The notes under the pieces: model-generated
Databases searched by the model: none
Told to the model about the DNA's origin: nothing
The model's input: only the letters and a program-made list of their open reading frames with translations
Position numbers and translations under genes: made by a program
Shown: piece by piece, positions 27,669 through 35,503 of the stretch
Layout: each line of letters starts with the position of its first letter
How positions within the stretch are numbered: the stretch's first letter is position 1
Origin: Fluctibacter halophilus
GTDB taxonomy: Bacteria; Pseudomonadota; Gammaproteobacteria; Enterobacterales; Alteromonadaceae
Assembly (NCBI RefSeq): GCF_020687825.1
Contig: NZ_JAJEWP010000003.1
Location: forward strand, 62,001-126,000
Length of the DNA: 64,000 bases
Direction: 5' to 3'

Positions 27669-27878
27669 GGGACTCCTGAAACGGTGTGACGAAACGCGCG
27701 ATTTTAACGTTTCTGTTCGCGTGTGTCCCTGTCATTAAGGGCAAAAATACGGTCAGTCATCGTATGTTGCGCATTCCTTTCCATACCTTATGCCATTCAA
27801 AAGCTTGTTTATTCGCGCTGTTGTAATAGATTACCTCAATTGCAGGGCTATCAACGGGTCGAAGAGAGGAACGAGGGC

Positions 27879-28994
27879 GTGGAAGGGGCGACACAATTCA
27901 AATGGCAACGGGCCGTTGTGAAAGTTGGCAGTGCACTGGTGCGTGGGGACGGTGCAGCCGATCCCCAACACTATGTAGCCCGCATCGCAGGGTTCATTGA
28001 AGCGGCGCTGGCACAAGGCAAAGAAATTATTCTGGTCTCATCCGGCAGTGTCGCCGCCGGCAAGGATCACATTGCGGTCTATCATCAGCCGACCATCGCT
28101 GAAAAGCAGGCCATGGCGGCGATTGGACAAATGCGCATGATGGCCAACTGGCAGCAGTATTTTTCCCGACCCTGTGCGCAATTGTTGTTGACCTACGGTG
28201 ATTTGCACCACCGCACCCGCTACGTCAACATCAAAAATACCCTGCGGGAGCTGTTAAAGCACAGTGCGCTACCGATCGTAAACGAGAATGACACGGTGGC
28301 GGTCAATGAGTTGAAAGTCGGTGATAACGACAATCTGGCTGCCTATACGGCGATGATAGCTCAGGCGGATACGCTGTTTATCCTGTCTGACATTGATGGT
28401 CTGTTCACTGCCGATCCCCGTCGCGACCCCGGAGCAACCAAGATCCCTGTGGTGGAGACCATTACGCCTGATATCCACCGTCTTGCCGGCGGCGCCGGTT
28501 CAAGCGTTGGTACCGGCGGTATGCAGACCAAACTTCAGGCGGCTGAAAAATGTGCCAACAGTGGTATTCAGACAGTGATTGTCAATGGTCGTCAGGACAG
28601 TGTCTTTGAGCCCTTGTTGCAGGGCGTGTCGCCGGGTACCTTGTTTTTGGCTCAGCAATCCGGCCAAAGTGCGCGCAGCCAGTGGCTCAAGCATACGCTG
28701 AAATCCCAGGGGGAAGTGCTGGTGGACGAGGGTGCTGCCGATGCGCTGCTGCGCCGCGGTGCATCGTTACTGCCCAGCGGGATTGTCGATGTTATCGGGC
28801 AATTCCACAGCGGTGATGCCATTACCGTGCGAACCGCGCAGCGGGTTATTGCCAAAGGCCTGGCCAATTACAGTGCTGCCGATTTGTCACAGTTGAAGGG
28901 ATTGCGCACCAGCCAAATCGCAACGGTGCTGGGCTATACTCGTGGTGACGTGGCGATTCATCGCGACGATTTGATTCTACTAACCGGACAGTGA
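27879..28994 (+). CDS. proB: Glutamate 5-kinase
   Basis: This 371-residue enzyme phosphorylates glutamate, the first step of proline synthesis, and is the feedback-inhibited one. The amino-acid kinase domain shows VVKVGSALV, ILVSSGSVAAGK, NENDTVAVNELKVGDND and GTGGMQTKLQAAEKC. A PUA domain occupies about 275-371. I place the start at GTG 27879 with GAGAGGA upstream, which gives the family length; the frame is open 156 bases further upstream but without homology. The stop is 8 bases before proA. Confidence 0.95.
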   Translation: MEGATQFKWQRAVVKVGSALVRGDGAADPQHYVARIAGFIEAALAQGKEIILVSSGSVAAGKDHIAVYHQPTIAEKQAMAAIGQMRMMANWQQYFSRPCAQLLLTYGDLHHRTRYVNIKNTLRELLKHSALPIVNENDTVAVNELKVGDNDNLAAYTAMIAQADTLFILSDIDGLFTADPRRDPGATKIPVVETITPDIHRLAGGAGSSVGTGGMQTKLQAAEKCANSGIQTVIVNGRQDSVFEPLLQGVSPGTLFLAQQSGQSARSQWLKHTLKSQGEVLVDEGAADALLRRGASLLPSGIVDVIGQFHSGDAITVRTAQRVIAKGLANYSAADLSQLKGLRTSQIATVLGYTRGDVAIHRDDLILLTGQ

Positions 28995-29002
28995 GGGATC
29001 CT

Positions 29003-30253
29003 ATGAATTTTTCGATACAAACCGCCGCCAAGGCTGCCAAAGCGGCTTCACGACAGGTGGCCCGTTTGTCAGGACCACAGAAGGAAGCCTTGCTGCTCAG
29101 TATTGCTGACATTTTGCGAGCCAACACGTCACGTATCCTGGTGGCGAACGAAAAAGATCTCGGTGAGGGACGGGCCAATGGACTGGACAGTGCGATGTTG
29201 GATCGGTTGCTGCTGAACAGCGATCGGATCAATGCCATTGCGCTGGCCGTTGAAGCCATCGCCGCGCAGCCCGATCCGGTTGGTGCGATTGCCAACATTG
29301 AACGTATGCCCAGTGGCATACAGGTTGGCAAGATGCGCATCCCGCTGGGTGTGATCGCGATGATTTACGAGTCTCGTCCGAATGTCACCATTGATGCTGC
29401 GGCGCTATGCCTGAAGGCCGGTAATGCTGTCATTCTGCGTGGTGGCAAAGAAGCGTTGCACTCCAACCTGGCATTGGCCAGTTGTATCCACAAGGCTCTT
29501 GAAAAGCACGGCATCGATCCGGCTGCGGTGACGGTGGTGCCGAATCCCGACCGAGCTGTGATGCAGGACATGATGACCCTGGAGCAGGATATTGACCTTA
29601 TCATTCCTCGCGGTGGTGAAGGTTTGATCCGCTTTGTGTCCAGCAACAGTCAAATCCCGGTGATCCAGCATTACAAAGGGGTCTGCCACCTATACGTCGC
29701 CGAACACGCCTCGCTGACCACCGCCGAAGCCTTGCTCGAAAATGGCAAAACTCAGCGCACCGGTGTGTGCAACGCCCTCGAAACGTTGTTGGTTGACCGG
29801 CGCATTGCGGACGCTTTTTTGCCCCGCGCCAATGCCGTGTTCAGCCGCCACAAGGTGCGTGTGCATGCCTGTGAATCGAGCCGTCCCTATTTTGACGATG
29901 CCGAATCGGCCGTCGAGGGTGACTGGCATGCAGAATACCTGGCGATGGAAATTGCCGTGCGCGTGGTGGATGATTATGATGCGGCACTGGAACACATTAT
30001 GACCTATGGCTCAGGTCATACAGAAGTGATAGCAACAGAGAACTATGCGCAGGCGCAACGTTTTCTGCGTGAAGTTGATTCGGCCGTCGTGATGGTGAAT
30101 GCGTCGTCGCGGTTTTCCGACGGCGGTGAGTTGGGGTTAGGGGCTGAAATTGGTATTTCAACCAGCAAGCTGCACGCCTACGGGCCGATGGGGGCCGCAT
30201 CATTGACGACCGAAAAATTCATTGTGTTAGGCGAAGGGCACGTGCGGGCCTGA
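29003..30253 (+). CDS. proA: Gamma-glutamyl phosphate reductase
   Basis: This 416-residue NADPH-dependent enzyme makes glutamate 5-semialdehyde from glutamyl phosphate. Recognisable blocks are IPLGVIAMIYESRPNVTIDAA, NAVILRGGKEALHSN and the catalytic Cys in KTQRTGVCNALETLLV. The ATG at 29003 follows GAGGG; a GTG at 28991 overlaps the proB stop and is less likely. proBA forms a two-gene operon, and the DUF4870 gene may be read from the same transcript. Confidence 0.96.
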   Translation: MNFSIQTAAKAAKAASRQVARLSGPQKEALLLSIADILRANTSRILVANEKDLGEGRANGLDSAMLDRLLLNSDRINAIALAVEAIAAQPDPVGAIANIERMPSGIQVGKMRIPLGVIAMIYESRPNVTIDAAALCLKAGNAVILRGGKEALHSNLALASCIHKALEKHGIDPAAVTVVPNPDRAVMQDMMTLEQDIDLIIPRGGEGLIRFVSSNSQIPVIQHYKGVCHLYVAEHASLTTAEALLENGKTQRTGVCNALETLLVDRRIADAFLPRANAVFSRHKVRVHACESSRPYFDDAESAVEGDWHAEYLAMEIAVRVVDDYDAALEHIMTYGSGHTEVIATENYAQAQRFLREVDSAVVMVNASSRFSDGGELGLGAEIGISTSKLHAYGPMGAASLTTEKFIVLGEGHVRA

Positions 30254-30287
30254 GTCCGACTACGGGTATCTGAAAATGGAGAATACT

Positions 30288-30617
30288 GTGCAAACAACAT
30301 CAGAACTGGACGCAAAAAACCTGGCCACCTTGGTCTATGCCCTGCAAGCGGCCTCTTTTGTCATTGGCATTACCTTTATCGCCGCCATCATTATCAATTA
30401 CGTGAAGCAGGACGATGTCCGCGGCACGCTGGCTGAGTCCCATTTTCGCTGGCAAATTCAAACCTTCTGGATCAGCGTGGTGTTGATCATCGTCGGTATG
30501 TTACTGATGGTAGTTTTGGTCGGCTGGTTGGTGCTGGTGGCCAACGCTATTTGGGTCATCTATCGCATCGTCAAAGGCTGGGTTTACCTTAGCGACGGCA
30601 AACCCATGCCTGTTTAA
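30288..30617 (+). CDS. DUF4870-like membrane protein
   Basis: This small protein (about 109 residues) has three hydrophobic segments: about 15-37 (YALQAASFVIGITFIAAIII), and about 60-95 split by a short turn, ending VYLSDGKPMPV. The segment HFRWQIQTFWISVVL is typical of DUF4870. GTG 30288 has GGAGA 5 bases upstream; ATG 30276 in the same frame would add four residues but has no ribosome site. It is behind proA and overlaps the convergent M20 gene by 4 bases. The function is unknown. Confidence 0.8.
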   Translation: MQTTSELDAKNLATLVYALQAASFVIGITFIAAIIINYVKQDDVRGTLAESHFRWQIQTFWISVVLIIVGMLLMVVLVGWLVLVANAIWVIYRIVKGWVYLSDGKPMPV

Positions 30618-32089
30618 GCGTCACCGTCACCCATCGCGGTTGCCATCAACAACGCGTGGAAAAAGCGAATCGCGCGTTCATAATCCGCCACTGCCAATTG
30701 CTCATTGATGCCGTGAAAGCGCGGCAGTGATTCGGGGGTCAGGGTTACCATCATAAACCGGTATACCTGATCGCTGAGTGGGTAAAAGTGTTTCGCATCG
30801 GTACCGCCACGTACCATGTAGGGTGCGACCAGCACATTGCTGTCTATACGTCGGATGGTTTTTTCGATCAGCCGATATCCCAGGGTATCCGTTGAAGACA
30901 CCGGTGACGCCTCATTCGCCATGAAAGGGGTCAGCGTAACCCTGGGATCATCAATCGCCTGCTGCAAGTGAGCAATCACATCGTTGGTTGTCACTCCCGG
31001 CATGGTGCGTAAGTTGACCACCGCGCTGGCTTCGGTGGGCAGAATGTTGGATTTCGAACTGCCGGACAACATTGTCACCGCCGTGGTGGTGCGGATACTG
31101 GCGGCACTGTTGGGATCGCCGAGCAGGGTTGCTTCCACCAATGGCGCCAACAACCACAGATTGGCCATCGCCAGCTTCTGGCCAAAGCCCGCATGCTGAC
31201 CGACCCGGTCAAATGTCATGCGGGTAAATTGTAGGTCAGTCTCGAACGGCGCGTTTTCTACCTTCACGATGGCACTGGCCAGGATCCCCGCGGCGGTGTG
31301 ATCAGGGGGCTGTGACGAGTGCCCACCTTCGGCGTTGACGGTCATCTTCACATTTACAAAGCCTTTCTCGGCGACACCGACAATGGCCACTGGCTGTTGA
31401 ATGCCTTGCATCAGGCCATCTGTGACGGCTCCACCCTCATCGAGCACAAACGCAAAGCGGATGCCTTGCTGGGCAAAGGTTTCGGCGATGGCCTTGGCAC
31501 CCTGTTCTCCACCGACTTCTTCGTCATGGCCAAATGCGAAATACACTGTGCGCTTGGGTTGTACGCCCTGACGTAACAGGTACTCGAGGGATTCAAGCAA
31601 CGCCATCACGGTGACTTTATCGTCCATCGCGCCCCGCCCCCAGACGATGTCATTGGCAATCACACCGCCGAAGGGATCGTGTTGCCATTGTTCACGGGTG
31701 ACGTCATCCACTGGTACTACGTCCATGTGCCCCATGAACAATGCTGGTTGCAGGCTTGTATCGCTGCCCTGTACCGAAAACACCAGGCTATGTTCGTTGA
31801 CCGTTTGTGGGTTGGCCTGTTGATGCACCAGTGGAAAAGCCGTGGCCAGAAAGCGATGAAAGTCGGTAAATGCCTGTGTGTCTACCTTGCTGGGATCATC
31901 ATGGGAAATCGTGGCGAAAGTGAGCGCTTTGGCAAACCGTTGTGTCGCCGCTTGCATATCGATGTCGATGGGGGCAATCTGCGGTTCGGCGCTGACTTGC
32001 TGATAACCGTAGTAGCTGAAGGTTCGCACCACAGCGACAGCAAGTGCCAACGAAACCGCCAGCACCAGCAACAGCATGATCTTTTTCAT
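30614..32089 (-). CDS. M20-family metallopeptidase, membrane-anchored or exported (PM20D1-like)
   Basis: This 491-residue zinc peptidase has an N-terminal hydrophobic segment (MKKIMLLLVLAVSLALAVAVV) that acts as signal or anchor. The di-zinc site is visible in LFMGHMDVVPVD (His, Asp), WGRGAMDDKVTVMALL (Asp), GHDEEVGGEQG (catalytic Glu and ligand) and GGTDAKHFYPL (His). Order and spacing match the M20A group that includes mammalian PM20D1 and yeast Cps1 carboxypeptidase. CAGAGGAA precedes the ATG. It probably hydrolyses peptides or N-acyl amino acids in the periplasm. Confidence 0.92.
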   Translation of the reverse strand: MKKIMLLLVLAVSLALAVAVVRTFSYYGYQQVSAEPQIAPIDIDMQAATQRFAKALTFATISHDDPSKVDTQAFTDFHRFLATAFPLVHQQANPQTVNEHSLVFSVQGSDTSLQPALFMGHMDVVPVDDVTREQWQHDPFGGVIANDIVWGRGAMDDKVTVMALLESLEYLLRQGVQPKRTVYFAFGHDEEVGGEQGAKAIAETFAQQGIRFAFVLDEGGAVTDGLMQGIQQPVAIVGVAEKGFVNVKMTVNAEGGHSSQPPDHTAAGILASAIVKVENAPFETDLQFTRMTFDRVGQHAGFGQKLAMANLWLLAPLVEATLLGDPNSAASIRTTTAVTMLSGSSKSNILPTEASAVVNLRTMPGVTTNDVIAHLQQAIDDPRVTLTPFMANEASPVSSTDTLGYRLIEKTIRRIDSNVLVAPYMVRGGTDAKHFYPLSDQVYRFMMVTLTPESLPRFHGINEQLAVADYERAIRFFHALLMATAMGDGDA

Positions 32090-32202
32090 GTTGATTCCTC
32101 TGGTATTTTTGTCAGTATACGCAGGTTTTATGTCGTCGCGCCAGCAGCGGTCCGAAGGGCCATACGTTCGCTACCACCGTCACACGTTTGTGAGGATACA
32201 TT

Positions 32203-33129
32203 GTGTCAAATCCGCTGTTGTTTATGATCTGTGTGTGTATCTGGGGTTCGACCTGGATAACCATACCTTACCAGCTCGGAACGGTTGATCCGGTGTTGTC
32301 AGTGGCCTATCGCTTTGCCCTGGCCGCAGTGATGCTCGGGCTATTCTGTCGTTGGCAGCGTATTTCATTGCGACTGCCAGTGCATATCCACGTAAAGATG
32401 GCGGCGGTTGGCCTGGCACTGTACACCCTAGACTATACCTTGCTGTATCACGCTCAACAGTATGTGATCAGTGCCCTGGTGGCATTGATGAGTTCATTGA
32501 TCATTTATTTCAACGTGTTTTTAAGACGCCTGTTATTGGGCAAACCCATCCGCATTCCGGTCCTTGTCGGGGCAACCCTGGGCCTGGCGGGCATGGTGTG
32601 TATTTTTTATCCTGAGTTTGCCCATGTTCAGCAAGATAGCTTGTTGTGGCTGGGCATATCACTGGCGCTGGCGTCTTTCCTGTGCGCGGCAGTGGGCAAT
32701 GTGATTTCCGAGCGGATCCTGGATCACGGTACCCCGGTTGTGGCGATGAATTTCTGGGCAATGAGTTATGGACTGGTGTGGTTGTCGAGCTATGCTGCAA
32801 TCAGTGGTGCCCGTCTGACACTTCCGGCAGACCCTCATTACTACTGGTCGTTGCTCTATCTGTCATTGTTTGGTTCAGTGCTTGCCTTTGGTGCCTACAT
32901 GCGTCTGTTGCAACAAATGGGCTCCGACAAAGCGGCGTATGTGGTATTGCTTTATCCGCTGGTGGCATTGGCACTGTCGACGCTGTTTGAGGGCTATCAA
33001 TGGCACATCAGTGGCCTATTGGGGGTGATGCTGGTGCTGCTGGGGAACGCCATCGCGATGGAGAAGCTGCCCCGGCAGCGCCAACCGTTGTCGACCCTCG
33101 CGTCCGAAACGGGTAAGGCTCCGGACTAA
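32203..33129 (+). CDS. EamA/DMT-family transporter
   Basis: This 308-residue protein has ten predicted membrane helices in two EamA repeats (about 3-130 and 145-290), with the start SNPLLFMICVCIWGSTWITI and the GSVLAFGAYMRLLQ motif of helix 8. Such proteins export metabolites or amino acids; the substrate cannot be told. GTG 32203 with TGAGGATA upstream is the start. The 3' end overlaps the convergent gene at 33126 by 4 bases. Confidence 0.9.
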   Translation: MSNPLLFMICVCIWGSTWITIPYQLGTVDPVLSVAYRFALAAVMLGLFCRWQRISLRLPVHIHVKMAAVGLALYTLDYTLLYHAQQYVISALVALMSSLIIYFNVFLRRLLLGKPIRIPVLVGATLGLAGMVCIFYPEFAHVQQDSLLWLGISLALASFLCAAVGNVISERILDHGTPVVAMNFWAMSYGLVWLSSYAAISGARLTLPADPHYYWSLLYLSLFGSVLAFGAYMRLLQQMGSDKAAYVVLLYPLVALALSTLFEGYQWHISGLLGVMLVLLGNAIAMEKLPRQRQPLSTLASETGKAPD

Positions 33130-33383
33130 AGCCGACGTATCTGCTGATCAATACTGTAACCGGGTTCGGTGACGATGGCTTCCAGTACCTCAATACGCTT
33201 TTTGAGCTCAGCGATTTGGTCGTTTTTCTTGCTTTGGGGTTTGTTGCAACCGGGACGTGGATCCCGGACCTCGCCATTGAGCCAGGCGCGCAGTTGCCAT
33301 CCACGGGTGGTATCGATGCGAAAAGCGAGGTAGTACAGTCCGGCAAAGGACGCTAAAAACAGGGTCAGAAACAGGTGCTCCAT
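33126..33383 (-). CDS. Small membrane protein with coiled coil, PspB-like architecture
   Basis: This 85-residue protein has one N-terminal membrane helix (MEHLFLTLFLASFAGLYYLAF), a basic middle part and a C-terminal heptad helix IAELKKRIEVLEAIVTEP. The layout is that of phage-shock protein B (anchor plus leucine-rich helix), but sequence identity looks low and no other psp gene is present. It is divergent from the sigma-factor gene (134 bp between starts), so the two might be functionally tied. No firm function. Confidence 0.7.
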   Translation of the reverse strand: MEHLFLTLFLASFAGLYYLAFRIDTTRGWQLRAWLNGEVRDPRPGCNKPQSKKNDQIAELKKRIEVLEAIVTEPGYSIDQQIRRL

Positions 33384-33517
33384 TGGGCTTCTCCGTTGAT
33401 TGATTCACACCGATAGTCCATGGCGAGGATTTTTTATTACATCCGTTGTAATAAAAAAATCTCCGTGCAGACTAAAGAGCAAAACACAAAAACACCTTTT
33501 ATCGGGACGTCAAAGGA

Positions 33518-34015
33518 TTGCAAACCTCCTTCGAACACATCATTAAAGAGTATGACGGATTGTTAGGTCGCGTCGCAGCCACCTATGAGGCGAACCCTGC
33601 ACTGCAACAGGAGCTGGTGCAGGAGATCAGCCTGGCGTTGTGGCAGGCATTGCCTCGCTTCGAAGGTAACAGCAGCTTGAAAACGTACATTTTGCGGATC
33701 GCGCACAACAAGGCTGTGAACCATATTGCGTACCACACCCGTCAACCCCGCACCCAATACGAGGACGGTGATGCCATGGAAGTGGTCGCGCCGACGAATA
33801 CTGAACATCAAATCAGTCAGGATCAGCAAGTTGCGCAGTTGCTGGCTTCGGTACGCAGGTTACCGTTTCAGAGCCGCCAGGTAGTGACGCTGATGATGGA
33901 AGGATTGAGCTACCAGGACATTGCATCCGTCAGCGGTATGACGGTGACCAATGTTGGCGTCACGCTTAATCGGGCTCGTAAGGTCCTAATGGAGAACATT
34001 GATCATGTCGGATAA
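33518..34015 (+). CDS. ECF-type RNA polymerase sigma factor
   Basis: This 165-residue sigma-70-family factor has region 2 (about 5-70: QELVQEISLALWQALPRFEGNSSLKTYILRIAHNKAVNHI) and region 4 (about 108-160: RLPFQSRQVVTLMMEGLSYQDIASVSGMTVTNVGVTLNRARKVL). The only plausible start is TTG 33518; AAAGGA directly abuts it, while GGGA 10 bases upstream is the likelier ribosome site. The stop overlaps the next gene by 11 bases, so the membrane protein behind it is its probable partner. The target promoters are unknown. Confidence 0.9.
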   Translation: MQTSFEHIIKEYDGLLGRVAATYEANPALQQELVQEISLALWQALPRFEGNSSLKTYILRIAHNKAVNHIAYHTRQPRTQYEDGDAMEVVAPTNTEHQISQDQQVAQLLASVRRLPFQSRQVVTLMMEGLSYQDIASVSGMTVTNVGVTLNRARKVLMENIDHVG

Positions 34016-34580
34016 CCCTGATCCGCTACAGCGCTTATGGCAAAGCCAGCAAACCCAGCATCCCGATCTGGATAAACTGCGACGGGACTGGCGTTTGATC
34101 CGTTACAAGCAGATAAGCTACATGACCTTGGATATCCTCGGCTTGTTGACCGGTCCGCTGTTGCTATGGTTGATGGCCGAACGCATGCACTGGTTTGAAT
34201 TTGCCTGGCTGGTGGCGATCGTCGTCCTGGCGACCCCATTAACTGGCTATGTGCTGTGGCAACGCAGGGATGCTTTGCGTACCCGGGAGATTGCAACCCA
34301 GGACTACCTGGTCCTGTTGCTGAACCGTTCCAGACGGAACGTTAAGATTGCCCGGGTCACCCGACATTCAGTGATTGCCCTTGTGCCGATGTTTTTTATT
34401 CTGCATGCCGGGGTCTATTGGCTGGACGCCTATCCGATGGAGCGTTGGCTGAACAAAGTCATCGCGTCGACCGTCATTTTGGTCGTGCTGTTGCCGGCCA
34501 TGTGGTTGTGGGCAAGGCGTCGGGAGCGACGCTTCGAACAGGAATCCCGCCAGTTGCAGGAACAAATACACGAACAGTAG
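34005..34580 (+). CDS. Four-helix membrane protein, probable partner of the sigma factor
   Basis: This 191-residue protein has a cytoplasmic N-terminus of about 40 residues (SDNPDPLQRLWQSQQTQHPD) and four hydrophobic helices in two pairs (about 42-60 and 67-86, then 125-143 and 151-170). It ends in a basic, Gln/Glu-rich coiled helix. The start at ATG 34005 has GGAGA upstream and lies within the sigma gene. It lacks the HxxxCxxC zinc motif of classic anti-sigma factors, so the inhibitory role is inferred only from position. Confidence 0.8.
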   Translation: MSDNPDPLQRLWQSQQTQHPDLDKLRRDWRLIRYKQISYMTLDILGLLTGPLLLWLMAERMHWFEFAWLVAIVVLATPLTGYVLWQRRDALRTREIATQDYLVLLLNRSRRNVKIARVTRHSVIALVPMFFILHAGVYWLDAYPMERWLNKVIASTVILVVLLPAMWLWARRRERRFEQESRQLQEQIHEQ

Positions 34581-34728
34581 TCACGCCAGGTTTATATACC
34601 TTTGTCCGCCGTCGTCGAATCAGCGCAGTGGTCGTGCTACAGTGAGTGGTGGTTCGACCTACTGAAGGTTTGCTTGTGCCTGGGGTTCAAGTAAATTGAC
34701 GCCATCAACACCTATCTGGGCAAATGCC

Positions 34729-35313
34729 ATGAGCGAAATTCAACACCTGCTAGACAATAACCAGCGTTGGTCTGAGAAAATCAACGACGCCGACCCGGAC
34801 TTTTTCGACAAGCTGTCCAAACAACAATCCCCTGAATACCTTTGGATAGGTTGTTCCGACAGCCGCGTGCCCGCTAACCAAATCGTCGATTTGTTGCCCG
34901 GTGACATTTTTGTGCACCGCAATGTGGCCAATCAGGTCATCCATACCGACTTCAACTGCCTGTCGGTGGTGCAGTTCGCCGTGGAAGTGCTCAAGGTGAA
35001 GCACATTATTGTGTGTGGGCACTACGGTTGTGGTGGTGTCGAGGCAGCCCTGACCGACAAAGGCTTTGGTATTGTCGATAACTGGCTGGGGCATATTAAG
35101 GATTTGGCCTACAAACACCGTGACGAACTGGCCACTCTGGAAGGCCCTGTAAAATCGGCCCGTATGTGTGAACTGAATGTGCTAGAGCAATCGGCCAACC
35201 TGAAGCGTAACAGTATCATTAAAGATGCCTGGGCCCGTGGTCAGGATTTGACCATTCACAGCTGGATATACAGCCTGAAAAACGGTCGAATCACCAATCT
35301 GGATATGCAGTAA
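34729..35313 (+). CDS. can: Beta-class carbonic anhydrase
   Basis: This 194-residue enzyme interconverts CO2 and bicarbonate in the cytoplasm. The zinc ligands Cys42, Asp44, His98 and Cys101 lie at exactly the positions of E. coli Can, within WIGCSDSRVPANQ and ICGHYGCGG-type motifs. It is about 25 residues shorter than E. coli Can at the C-terminus, within the family range. I use ATG 34729 (MSEIQHLLDNNQRWSEKI), as the frame upstream shows no homology. It stands alone. Confidence 0.96.
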   Translation: MSEIQHLLDNNQRWSEKINDADPDFFDKLSKQQSPEYLWIGCSDSRVPANQIVDLLPGDIFVHRNVANQVIHTDFNCLSVVQFAVEVLKVKHIIVCGHYGCGGVEAALTDKGFGIVDNWLGHIKDLAYKHRDELATLEGPVKSARMCELNVLEQSANLKRNSIIKDAWARGQDLTIHSWIYSLKNGRITNLDMQ

Positions 35314-35439
35314 ACGGCGTTGTACCGTCGGCGTGTGTCGGTAACTTACTGACATACGTCGATCTCCTGCAAATGTAAACATTCACTAACAACTTTAACA
35401 AGGATTTTACTCTTTAGTCCTTCCCCCATTCCTTGAGTG

Positions 35440-35448
35440 TGGTATAAC
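35440..35448 (+). promoter_or_regulatory. Probable extended -10 promoter of the TonB receptor gene
   Basis: TGGTATAAC is a good extended -10 element 56 bases before the ATG at 35504. No fair -35 is present. A TTTCGCC/GGCGAAA hairpin (35453-35479) follows in the leader. No Fur box is visible, so the receptor is probably not iron-controlled. Confidence 0.45.
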
Positions 35449-35503
35449 AAAATTTCGCCGGACAGTATTTTGGGCGAAAACCACATAATAAAAGGGAAAA
35501 TCC

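Noticed and set aside
27723-27878. N-terminal extension of the proB frame
   Set aside because: The added residues show no similarity to glutamate kinases, and GTG 27879 has a good ribosome site and gives the family length.
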